Below, one piece after another: positions 52,119 through 59,473 of a stretch of DNA of 64,000 bases. Location of the stretch: assembly GCF_029229925.1 (NCBI RefSeq), contig NZ_CP107254.1, forward strand, positions 1,054,001-1,118,000. The letters run 5' to 3'. How positions within the stretch are numbered: position 1 is the stretch's first letter; every line of letters starts with the position of its first letter. Origin of the DNA: Halorhabdus sp. BNX81. Its GTDB lineage: Archaea > Halobacteriota > Halobacteria > Halobacteriales > Haloarculaceae. Below the pieces are notes generated by a model. The model worked only from the letters and a program-made list of their open reading frames with translations. It made no database searches and had not been told where the DNA came from. The position numbers and the translations under genes are program-made.

Positions 52119-53009
52119 ATGCGCGTACTGGTCACCGGAGCGACTGGATTCGTCGGTAGCTCACTCGTCCCTGCGCTCCGTGAGGCGGGCCACGATGTCG
52201 TCGCGATGACGCGAGACGCGAGTGCGTACGCTCCTCCCGACGGCGTCGACGTCGTCGAGGGTGATCTGCTCGAACCCGAGTCGCTGTCGCTGCCCGATGG
52301 GATCGACGCTGCCTACTACCTCGTTCACTCACTGGAGACCGGCACTTCCTTTGCGGACCGTGATCGGCGGGCCGCGGAAAACTTCGTCGAGGCCGCCGAC
52401 GGAGCCGACATCGCCCGTACTATCTATCTCGGCGGACTCGGCGAGGCCGGCGACGAACTCTCGGAACATCTCAAGTCACGCCAGGAAGTCGAGGCTGTCC
52501 TCGACAGCGGTGATTTCGACCTCACGACGCTGCGAGCGGCGATCATCGTCGGTGACGGCAGTGCGAGCTTCCGGATGGTGCGCCAACTCGTCGACCGATT
52601 GCCGGTGATGATCGCACCCCGGTGGCTCCACACCGAGTGCCAACCCATCGCAATCGACGACGTGGTCGCGTACCTGGTTGGCGTGCTCGAACGGCCCGAA
52701 ACGGCGGGCAACACCTACGAGATCGGTGGCCCCGAGATATTGACCTACCGGGACATGCTCGAAAAGACCGCGGAGATCCTCGGCAAGCGCCGGTACATCG
52801 TCCCGGTACCCGTTTTGACGCCGCGACTGTCCTCCTATTGGGTGGAGTTCGTCACTGACGTCCCGAAGGCGATCTCCCGGCCACTCATCCTGGGACTGAA
52901 AAACCCCGTCGTCGTCACCGATGCCAGCATCGAGGAGATTATCACTCTCGACAAAACCTCCTTCGAGGACGCCGTCCGGCGGGCGTTCGCCAGTGAGTCC
53001 GGCGAATGA
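52119..53009 (+). CDS. NAD(P)-binding SDR-like protein (NmrA/complex I 39-kDa type)
   Basis: A 296-residue Rossmann protein: MRVLVTGATGFVGSSLVPAL with GxxGxxG, then GIDAAYYLVHSLE and TIYLGGLGE. The middle strand has no clear YxxxK, so it is probably an atypical SDR that binds NAD(P) for reduction or sensing. A C-terminal segment (VLTPRLSSYWVEFVTDVP) resembles quinone-related SDR proteins. The ATG at 52119 was chosen. It overlaps the next gene by 4 bases, so the two form an operon. Confidence 0.75.
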   Translation: MRVLVTGATGFVGSSLVPALREAGHDVVAMTRDASAYAPPDGVDVVEGDLLEPESLSLPDGIDAAYYLVHSLETGTSFADRDRRAAENFVEAADGADIARTIYLGGLGEAGDELSEHLKSRQEVEAVLDSGDFDLTTLRAAIIVGDGSASFRMVRQLVDRLPVMIAPRWLHTECQPIAIDDVVAYLVGVLERPETAGNTYEIGGPEILTYRDMLEKTAEILGKRRYIVPVPVLTPRLSSYWVEFVTDVPKAISRPLILGLKNPVVVTDASIEEIITLDKTSFEDAVRRAFASESGE

Positions 53010-53740
53010 CGCCCCGGCAACCGGACGGCCGGGACGTGAGTGATCCCCGGAGCAACCAGCGGTGGGTGTACGAGAGCATCGTCGGATCGATCCCCGGTGT
53101 TTCACTCTCCAGGGGTGCTGCGCTGGTGCTCCAGCTCGTGATTTTCGAGGCCGGCGTGGTGGCGCTGGCGGCTGGGTACGGGCGCTGGGGCAGTCTGCCG
53201 GCCGGGACAGTGGCCGTGGTCGTCGCCTCGGCCGGGAGTGTCTTCATGCTGACTATCGGGCGGCGGACGCGCCGGCTCGACGTTCCCGAACAATACACGC
53301 ACACACTGTTCGGTACCGGGATCGAGATCGTCCTCGGGTTGGTCGCCTTCTTCGCCCTCGTCACGTATCTGTTCGTGCTCGATCCCGGATCGGGCGGGGA
53401 GACGGTACTCACCGGCTTGCTCGGTGAGCCGCTCCCGGCACCAGCGGTGTTTTTCACGCTCGTGGTTCTCTGGGACGTGTGCTATCGCATCGGCACCGGC
53501 TGGTGGGCGAGCCTGATCGGGCTCTGGCGGAGTCTGTGGTTGTCCGAAGCGCTTGACCGGGAAACGGTCGACGAACTCCGACGGATCGACGCGATCACGA
53601 TCGGCTTCGCCTGGATCCAACTCTCGCTGGTCCCGTTCGTTGTGGGCCATCCGATCCTTGTGGCTGCGGTCGTCGGCCACGTCGTTGCGATCACGCTCGT
53701 CTCCGGTGCCTCGATCCTTGTGTTGCACCGGCTGAAGTGA
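53006..53740 (+). CDS. polytopic membrane protein of unknown function
   Basis: The 244-residue protein has about six hydrophobic segments (about 37-56, 64-82, 104-124, 144-162, 196-215 and 219-239), separated by charged loops such as GRRTRRLDVPEQYTHTLF. I cannot name a family. It overlaps the SDR gene by 4 bases (ATGA), so it is made together with that protein and may be its membrane partner. It converges with the UPF0058 gene. Confidence 0.6.
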   Translation: MTPRQPDGRDVSDPRSNQRWVYESIVGSIPGVSLSRGAALVLQLVIFEAGVVALAAGYGRWGSLPAGTVAVVVASAGSVFMLTIGRRTRRLDVPEQYTHTLFGTGIEIVLGLVAFFALVTYLFVLDPGSGGETVLTGLLGEPLPAPAVFFTLVVLWDVCYRIGTGWWASLIGLWRSLWLSEALDRETVDELRRIDAITIGFAWIQLSLVPFVVGHPILVAAVVGHVVAITLVSGASILVLHRLK

Positions 53741-53746
53741 CCGGGA

Positions 53747-53977
53747 TCACTCAGTCGCCATCACGACTGTCTGTGTGTCTTCGAATTCCTCAGTGAGTGC
53801 TTCGGCCAGTGCAAAAACCGCCGAGCGATGTTGGTCTCTACCCTGGTGGATTGAGGCCTCGTCCGTGTCCAGCGACTCGTATTTCGAGAGATCGATCTGA
53901 CGGTGGCCGTCCTGCTCACAGTACCGGCGTACCTCCGCGAGGAGGCCATGCAGGTGAACGAGCTCCTGTTTTCGCAT
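53747..53977 (-). CDS. UPF0058-family protein
   Basis: The 76-residue protein starts MRKQELVHLHGLLAEVRRYC, the exact style of the archaeal UPF0058 family. It is small, soluble, helical and acidic, with no catalytic motif. Function is unknown. Its upstream 135 bases are A+T-rich for this genome (aatatttgaatttct near 53980) and probably hold the promoter; no other gene is there. Confidence 0.85.
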   Translation of the reverse strand: MRKQELVHLHGLLAEVRRYCEQDGHRQIDLSKYESLDTDEASIHQGRDQHRSAVFALAEALTEEFEDTQTVVMATE

Positions 53978-54112
53978 AGAATATTTGAATTTCTTTCCAG
54001 TCGAGCATATCTGTTAAGCCTGGTAGGTCAAGGATTTCTTATCCCTGTATGGCTCGACAATGACATCCACCAGTGCCCGCTGAAACACCGCTCTGATTCG
54101 ATGAACCGATGC

Positions 54113-54469
54113 TTATCTCGCGCTTTCGAGCAGCGCCACGACATCCTCGGCTGGCTGGAAGCCGTCGGCGACGCGCTCGACTGGTTCGCCGTTCCGGAAC
54201 ACGACCAACAGTGGGACGCTGCGCACGTCGAAGCGTTCGACCAGCGGCGGATCGTCGCGCGGGTTGATCGTCCCGACCACGGCGTCGCTCTCGTGGGCGA
54301 CGATCCCCAGGATCGGCTCCATTGACGCACAGACCCCACAACCGTCGGTGTAGAATTCGACGAGAACGGTATCGTACGTTTCGATCAGGGCGTCGAGATC
54401 GGCACCGTCGTCGAGTGCGACCGGCCGCTCGGGCGGGTCTGTGGCGTCATACTGGCTGGTGGTGGTCAT
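54113..54469 (-). CDS. thioredoxin-family protein (CGVC active site)
   Basis: A 118-residue thioredoxin fold with active site DGCGVCASM, a later SVPLLVVFRNGEP holding the cis-proline, and a C-terminal helix. The CGVC centre differs from the classic CGPC and from the CGDC of the protein at 21829. It likely reduces disulfides in the cytoplasm. It has about 20 extra residues at the N-terminus rich in Asp and Pro. It diverges from the second MutS gene. Confidence 0.85.
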   Translation of the reverse strand: MTTTSQYDATDPPERPVALDDGADLDALIETYDTVLVEFYTDGCGVCASMEPILGIVAHESDAVVGTINPRDDPPLVERFDVRSVPLLVVFRNGEPVERVADGFQPAEDVVALLESAR

Positions 54470-54602
54470 TGTCTACGTTCGGGTCTGGAGGTTCAAAGAC
54501 CACTCGATATTGTCTGGTTAGGACAAGACAGCGAGGCGCCAGCGGATCCCCGCCAGCCGACGACCAACGGGTATTTGTCCGCCGGCCCACACCCACTCTG
54601 GC

Positions 54603-57200
54603 ATGGACGCGGCCCTGGGACCGCCGGCGAAGATGACCGACCGGCGCGAGGATCTCACGCCGATGTTGCGCCAGTACGTCGAGTTGACCGAGCGCTACGA
54701 CGACGCCCTGGTGCTGTTTCAGTCGGGTGACTTCTACAAGGCATTCTGCGAGGCCGCCGAGGTACTGGCCCGGATCTGTGAGGTGACGCTGACCGAACGC
54801 GAGGATTCGACCGGCACCTACGCGATGACGGGTGTGCCGATCGACAATGCCGAATCCTATATCGAGCAGTTACTGGACGCGGGCTACCGCGTGGCGATCG
54901 CCGACCAGGTCGAGGACCCCGACGAGGTCAGTGGCGTCGTCGAGCGCGCAGTCACGCGGATCATCACGCCAGGGACACTCACCGAGGACGAACTGCTCGG
55001 TGGTGCCGAGAACAATTACGTCGCCGCGCTGGCCGCTGACGATGGTCGATTTGGTGTGGCCGTCCTCGACGTTTCGACGGGGGACTTCTACGCGACCAGC
55101 ACCGACGACCGGGAGACGGTCAGGGACGAACTCGGTCGATTCTCGCCCGCTGAGGGAATCCTCGGCCCCGACGTCCCGAACCTCTTCGATGGGGCGTGTA
55201 CCGTCAGTCCCGTCGAGGGGACGTACTTCGCCACTGACCGGGCAGCCGAGCGCGTCGGCGAGTACTTCGGGACGCCTGATCGGCTCCTCGCGACCGATGC
55301 CGAGGTCCGGGCCTGTGGCGCGTTGCTGGCCTACGCCGAGTACGCCCGCGGGGGTGAAGCCGGTCGGCTGGACTACCTCAACCACCTCACACGATACGAT
55401 CCGCGGGCGTACATGGTACTCGACGCGGTGGCGCTCGAAAGCCTAGAGATCTTCGAACGCCGGAGTGTCACCGGCGGCGCGGACCTGACGCTCGTGGACG
55501 TGATCGACGAGACGGCTTCTGCGCTCGGCCGTCGTCGGCTGACCGAATGGCTTCGCCGTCCGCTCATCGACCGCGACCGGATCGAGGCGAGACACGCGGC
55601 CGTGGGCGCGCTCGTCTCGGAGCTCCAAACCCGCGAACGGCTCCACGAGCTACTATCCGACGTCTACGACCTCGAGCGACTCATCTCACGCGTTTCCCGC
55701 TCGCGAGCCGACGCCCGTGACCTCCGCTCGTTGAAAGACACACTCGACGTGATCCCGGAGATCAAAGCGGCGTTGGACGGCATCGATGCCCCGCTGTTGA
55801 CCGACCTTCGAGACCGTCTCGACGAGATGGACGACGTCCGCGGGTTGATCGACGACGCGATCGCGGCGGACCCACCGACCGAAATCACCGAGGGTGGGAT
55901 CATCAGTGAGAGCTACGACGACCGACTCGACGAGTTGCGCGCGACCGAACGGGAGGGCAAGGAGTGGATCACCGACTTGGAGGAAAGCGAACGCGAGCGG
56001 ACCGGCATCGACTCGTTGAAGGTCGGCCACAACGCCGTCCACGGCTACTACATCGAAGTGACCGACGCGAACCTCGATCGGGTCCCCGGGGATTACCAGC
56101 GCCGACAGACGCTGAAGAACGCCGAGCGCTACTACACGCCCGAACTCAAGGAGCACGAGGACGAGATTCTCCGGGCGGCGGGGCGGGCCGACGATCTGGA
56201 GTACGATCTGTTTGTCGCAGTGCGAGACGACGTCGCCGCCGAGTCCGAGCGCGTCCAGGCGGTCGCCGACGCCGTGGCGACTCTCGATGTCTTGGTCGGC
56301 TTTGCCACCGTCGCAGCCGAACGCGATTACTGCTGTCCCTCGGTCGACGGGGATGGCATTGCCATTGACGGAGGCCGCCATCCAGTCGTCGAGCGCACCG
56401 AGGACGCATTCGTCCCGAACGACACGGATCTCGATGATGACGCCTTCCTCGCGGTGATCACGGGGCCCAACATGAGTGGCAAGTCGACGTACATGCGCCA
56501 GGTCGCGCTGATCGCGATCCTCGCCCAGGCTGGGAGTTTCGTGCCCGCCGAATCGGCCGACCTGCGGATCGTCGACCGCGTGTTCACCCGCGTCGGCGCG
56601 AGTGACGACATCGCCGGCGGGCGCTCGACGTTCATGGTCGAGATGAGCGAACTCGCGACGATTCTGGCGCAAGCGACCGACGAATCACTGGTGCTGCTGG
56701 ACGAAGTGGGCCGTGGCACCAGCACGACCGACGGCCTGGCGATCGCCCAGGCAGTGACGGAGTTCATCCACGACGAGGTCGGCGCGACGACGCTGTTCGC
56801 GACTCACCACCACGAATTGACTGACGTGGCAGCAGCACTGGATAGCGCACGGAATTTCCACTTCCGGACCGAACAGGCGGGCGAAGAGGTGTCGTTCCCC
56901 TACGACATCGCCACCGGGCCGGCAGCAGCCTCCTACGGTGTCGAGGTGGCCGGGGTGGCCGGCGTGCCGGACCCGGTCGTCGACCGCTCGCGAGAACTGC
57001 TCGGTGACAGTACCCCCGACGGCCGGGAACCGGGTCAAGAGCCCGATCGAACCGCGACGGAACGTGAAAGTGAAACGCTCGGGGAACCCGACCGAGACGA
57101 TGTCGTCGCCGAACTCCGATCGCTTTCCGTCGCTGAGATGACGCCCATTCAGGCGCTGAACGCGTTGGCCGACTTACAGCGTCAGGCCGACCGGGAGTAG
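54603..57200 (+). CDS. mutS: MutS-family protein with altered mismatch-contact motif
   Basis: The 865-residue protein has the full MutS layout: domain I, the connector and lever domains, the clamp, and an ATPase with [28 protein letters not shown] and [11 protein letters not shown]. In domain I the canonical Phe-x-Glu reads Phe44-Tyr45-Lys46 (SGDFYKAF); the codon is aag. The glutamate that contacts the mismatch in MutS is thus a lysine. The protein may have changed its DNA target or be a specialised paralogue. ATG 54603 or 54633 are both possible starts. The canonical MutS lies at 39783. Confidence 0.92.
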   Translation: MDAALGPPAKMTDRREDLTPMLRQYVELTERYDDALVLFQSGDFYKAFCEAAEVLARICEVTLTEREDSTGTYAMTGVPIDNAESYIEQLLDAGYRVAIADQVEDPDEVSGVVERAVTRIITPGTLTEDELLGGAENNYVAALAADDGRFGVAVLDVSTGDFYATSTDDRETVRDELGRFSPAEGILGPDVPNLFDGACTVSPVEGTYFATDRAAERVGEYFGTPDRLLATDAEVRACGALLAYAEYARGGEAGRLDYLNHLTRYDPRAYMVLDAVALESLEIFERRSVTGGADLTLVDVIDETASALGRRRLTEWLRRPLIDRDRIEARHAAVGALVSELQTRERLHELLSDVYDLERLISRVSRSRADARDLRSLKDTLDVIPEIKAALDGIDAPLLTDLRDRLDEMDDVRGLIDDAIAADPPTEITEGGIISESYDDRLDELRATEREGKEWITDLEESERERTGIDSLKVGHNAVHGYYIEVTDANLDRVPGDYQRRQTLKNAERYYTPELKEHEDEILRAAGRADDLEYDLFVAVRDDVAAESERVQAVADAVATLDVLVGFATVAAERDYCCPSVDGDGIAIDGGRHPVVERTEDAFVPNDTDLDDDAFLAVITGPNMSGKSTYMRQVALIAILAQAGSFVPAESADLRIVDRVFTRVGASDDIAGGRSTFMVEMSELATILAQATDESLVLLDEVGRGTSTTDGLAIAQAVTEFIHDEVGATTLFATHHHELTDVAAALDSARNFHFRTEQAGEEVSFPYDIATGPAAASYGVEVAGVAGVPDPVVDRSRELLGDSTPDGREPGQEPDRTATERESETLGEPDRDDVVAELRSLSVAEMTPIQALNALADLQRQADRE

Positions 57201-57301
57201 CGAGATGTCACATTCCGCTTCTCCGTCCGGGTGAAGCTTGTCCCCAAACATAATGTTCTATTGCCATAGTTAGTATGTACCGGAAACACTTACAGGTAAG
57301 T

Positions 57302-58294
57302 ATGGCATCGTATACGCGCCGAACCGTCCTGGGGTTCAGTGCGGCTGCAGTGGCTGGACTTGCGGGTTGTGGCGATGACACCGCTTCGTCGACGGATACG
57401 ACGACGGAACCGGGAGGGACTCCGACACCGACCCCGGAACCGACGCCGACTCCGGAACCGACACCGACAATGCCCTCGTCACTCGCAATCGAACACGTCC
57501 GGTTCTGTACGGAGCAGCCCACAGGCTACCGGCAGTACACCGAACAGCCCGCGGACACGTACGCACCAGGCGATGTCGTCTGGCTCTACCTCGAACCGTC
57601 CACTGTGGGAACGGAACCCGCTGGCGAGGGTGAACGTCGGTTCGCCTACGAACTGAACTGGACGATCTACACGCCGGACGGGGAAGCACTGGACACGATC
57701 ACTCGGACGGTCGAACGAACCGTCGTCGAATCGGCGGACTTCTCCGAGGTGTTTCTGGTACTCAACTTCTCGCCGTCGATGGCGTTCGAGCCGGGTTCCC
57801 ACCGCGTCGAGATCGACGTTCGGGACACGATCGCCGGCAACGAGGCTTCCGAGACGGCGACCTTCGACGTCGAACCCGCGCTGAAACAGGCCACCGAGTT
57901 CGAGGTTCCGGAGCTTGTGTTCACTGATGGGGAAGCCACAGGGTACGACGAGTACACGCCACAGCCCGACGCCGAGTACGGACCGACCGAGACCGTCTGG
58001 TACTACTACGAGATCCACGGGATGCACTACCGGGAGACCGAGGACACGATACGGACGAACGTCTCGATATTCGAGACCCTTACTGGTCCTGCGGGAAGCG
58101 TCTGGGCCGAAAACGAGATCCCGGTCAACAACGAATTCCCGGCGGACACAGACCCATCGATGCTGTATATCGCCGATCGGCTGTCTCCCGCTGAGCAATG
58201 GGATCCCGGCACCTACACGATCACGCTCGAAGTGACCGACGGCTACGTCGACGAGACGATCGAACGGACGGGGACGTTCACCGTCGTCGAGTGA
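57302..58294 (+). CDS. Tat-exported lipoprotein with a duplicated beta domain
   Basis: The 330-residue protein starts with a twin-arginine signal (TRRTVLGF), followed by a lipobox ending in Cys23 (GLAGC). A low-complexity Thr/Pro/Glu linker (about 35-58) leads to two related beta domains of about 125 residues: T74-GYRQYTEQP and VVWLYLE in the first, T213-GYDEYTPQP and TVWYYYE in the second. The repeat spacing is about 139 residues. It should be anchored to the outside of the membrane. No family name is recognised. An ATG at 57275 would add nine residues and spoil the signal. Confidence 0.75.
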   Translation: MASYTRRTVLGFSAAAVAGLAGCGDDTASSTDTTTEPGGTPTPTPEPTPTPEPTPTMPSSLAIEHVRFCTEQPTGYRQYTEQPADTYAPGDVVWLYLEPSTVGTEPAGEGERRFAYELNWTIYTPDGEALDTITRTVERTVVESADFSEVFLVLNFSPSMAFEPGSHRVEIDVRDTIAGNEASETATFDVEPALKQATEFEVPELVFTDGEATGYDEYTPQPDAEYGPTETVWYYYEIHGMHYRETEDTIRTNVSIFETLTGPAGSVWAENEIPVNNEFPADTDPSMLYIADRLSPAEQWDPGTYTITLEVTDGYVDETIERTGTFTVVE

Positions 58295-58312
58295 CGGGCA
58301 GCCGGTTTCGGG

Positions 58313-58585
58313 CTACTCCTCGTCCAATTCGGCGGCGACGATTTCGAGCTCCGCCTTCCGGAACGGTCGTTCCTGATCGCGGTCGTCGTCGAGCCCGTCG
58401 ATTCGGTGGGCGATTTCTTCGCGCATCTCGGCTTTGGATGGGAGCTGTCCCGGAGCGACGTCCCCACCGACGGCCTCGCTGATCGCGGCGAGACTCTCCT
58501 TGGTGAACCCGACCGATCCCCGGCGCTCGAAGCGGTCGACTGCCAGTCGGATCTCGTTGCGGAGTTCGTCGACAGTTTTCGCCAT
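58313..58585 (-). CDS. small haloarchaeal protein of unknown function
   Basis: The 90-residue acidic protein starts MAKTVDELRNEIRLAVDRFE and looks mostly helical; residues 1-20 and 52-70 are amphipathic. It ends in a Leu/Glu/Asp-rich helix. There is no membrane segment or metal motif. It lies tail to tail with the lipoprotein gene and diverges from the AbrB-VapC module, 141 bases away. Confidence 0.6.
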   Translation of the reverse strand: MAKTVDELRNEIRLAVDRFERRGSVGFTKESLAAISEAVGGDVAPGQLPSKAEMREEIAHRIDGLDDDRDQERPFRKAELEIVAAELDEE

Positions 58586-58702
58586 ATCCTCCGGGACGGG
58601 CGGCCATGTCCTGTAGATTGCGGTCGTGGAGCCGATGATCCCCTGGATTGTGAGTGTGCGCGTAGTCCGTGTGTCTGCGTCGTCTCGCCCCGCAAAACTA
58701 AG

Positions 58703-58721
58703 GTATTACGGTGCGTATTAC
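58703..58721 (+). promoter_or_regulatory. direct repeat operator of the AbrB-VapC module
   Basis: GTATTAC occurs at 58703-58709 and again at 58715-58721, a 12-base spacing, and the second copy ends 5 bases before the AbrB start codon. Direct repeats of this kind just before an antitoxin gene suit autorepression by an AbrB-type protein. Confidence 0.55.
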
Positions 58722-58726
58722 CACTC

Positions 58727-58987
58727 ATGAGCGAGGCCACGCGTGTTACGGAGAAGGGGCAGGCGACGATCCCGAAGGAACTCCGTGAGAAGTACGATCT
58801 CGAACCGGGCGACGAGGTCGTCTGGTTGGACACCGACGACGGCATCGTCGTCAAAAAGCGGACCCGCACAACCGGCCGCGGGCTGCTCGTCCCCGATGAG
58901 ACTTCCGAGGAAAAACGCACGGAGATCTCCACGGAGCTACAGCAGCGTCTCCGCAATCGCCGCGACCGAAACTACGAGGACGCCTGA
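58727..58987 (+). CDS. vapB: AbrB-type antitoxin/regulator
   Basis: The 86-residue protein is a swapped-hairpin AbrB domain (RVTEKGQATIPKELREKYDL, then EPGDEVVWLDTDDGIVV) with a C-terminal tail expected to wrap the toxin (STELQQRLRNRRDRNYEDA). It binds DNA and should repress its own operon with VapC. The ATG at 58727 was chosen; it is followed by the PIN gene with a 1-base gap. Confidence 0.88.
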   Translation: MSEATRVTEKGQATIPKELREKYDLEPGDEVVWLDTDDGIVVKKRTRTTGRGLLVPDETSEEKRTEISTELQQRLRNRRDRNYEDA

Positions 58988-58988
58988 A

Positions 58989-59396
58989 ATGGCGACCTAC
59001 ACCGCTGATGCCGTTTCGTTGCTGGTGTATCTCGTCGACGCGCTCCCGGCGCGAGCCGACCGTCTCTTTGCTGAGGCCGAAGCCGGTGAGACAGTCATCC
59101 ACGCCCCAAGCACAGCCCTGGTAGAAGTTCTCTACGCCGTCGCCCACGATAAGAACGTTCGAGGCGTCAGGCTCACAGGAACGCCGGAGGAAACGAGAGA
59201 GGCACTGGTGGGGAGCGGCCCGATCTCGACCGCACCGATTGACGAACGAGCGTTGAGCGAGTACACCCGGATAGTAGACGAATTCAGTATCCACGATGGG
59301 CTGGTAGTTGCGAGCCATCGAGCGAGTGACACTGAAGCCATCATCACGACGGACGGAGCCATCCGTGAAGCTGGATGTGACACCGTCTGGAAGTGA
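58989..59396 (+). CDS. vapC: VapC-like PIN-domain RNase toxin
   Basis: The 135-residue PIN-domain protein has the first acidic residue in YTADAVSLLVYLVD, a middle Glu near LVEVLYAV, and a closing HDGLVVASHRASDTEAIITT with late Asp residues. PIN toxins cut RNA, often tRNA or mRNA, when the antitoxin is lost. The gene starts 1 base after the AbrB stop. Its own TGA lies within a GTGA that could also start the next frame, so a helicase product may be co-translated. Confidence 0.85.
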   Translation: MATYTADAVSLLVYLVDALPARADRLFAEAEAGETVIHAPSTALVEVLYAVAHDKNVRGVRLTGTPEETREALVGSGPISTAPIDERALSEYTRIVDEFSIHDGLVVASHRASDTEAIITTDGAIREAGCDTVWK

Positions 59397-59473
59397 CGTC
59401 CTCCGCCGATCGGCTCGGTCTTGAGCCGCGGCCCACCGACAGCGTTTTTCCCACTCCAGCCCAGTCAATCGAT

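Noticed and set aside
57420-57475. Thr/Pro/Glu repeats as a possible CRISPR or DNA repeat
   Set aside because: The run is a coding low-complexity linker in a lipoprotein; the unit is short and has no spacers.
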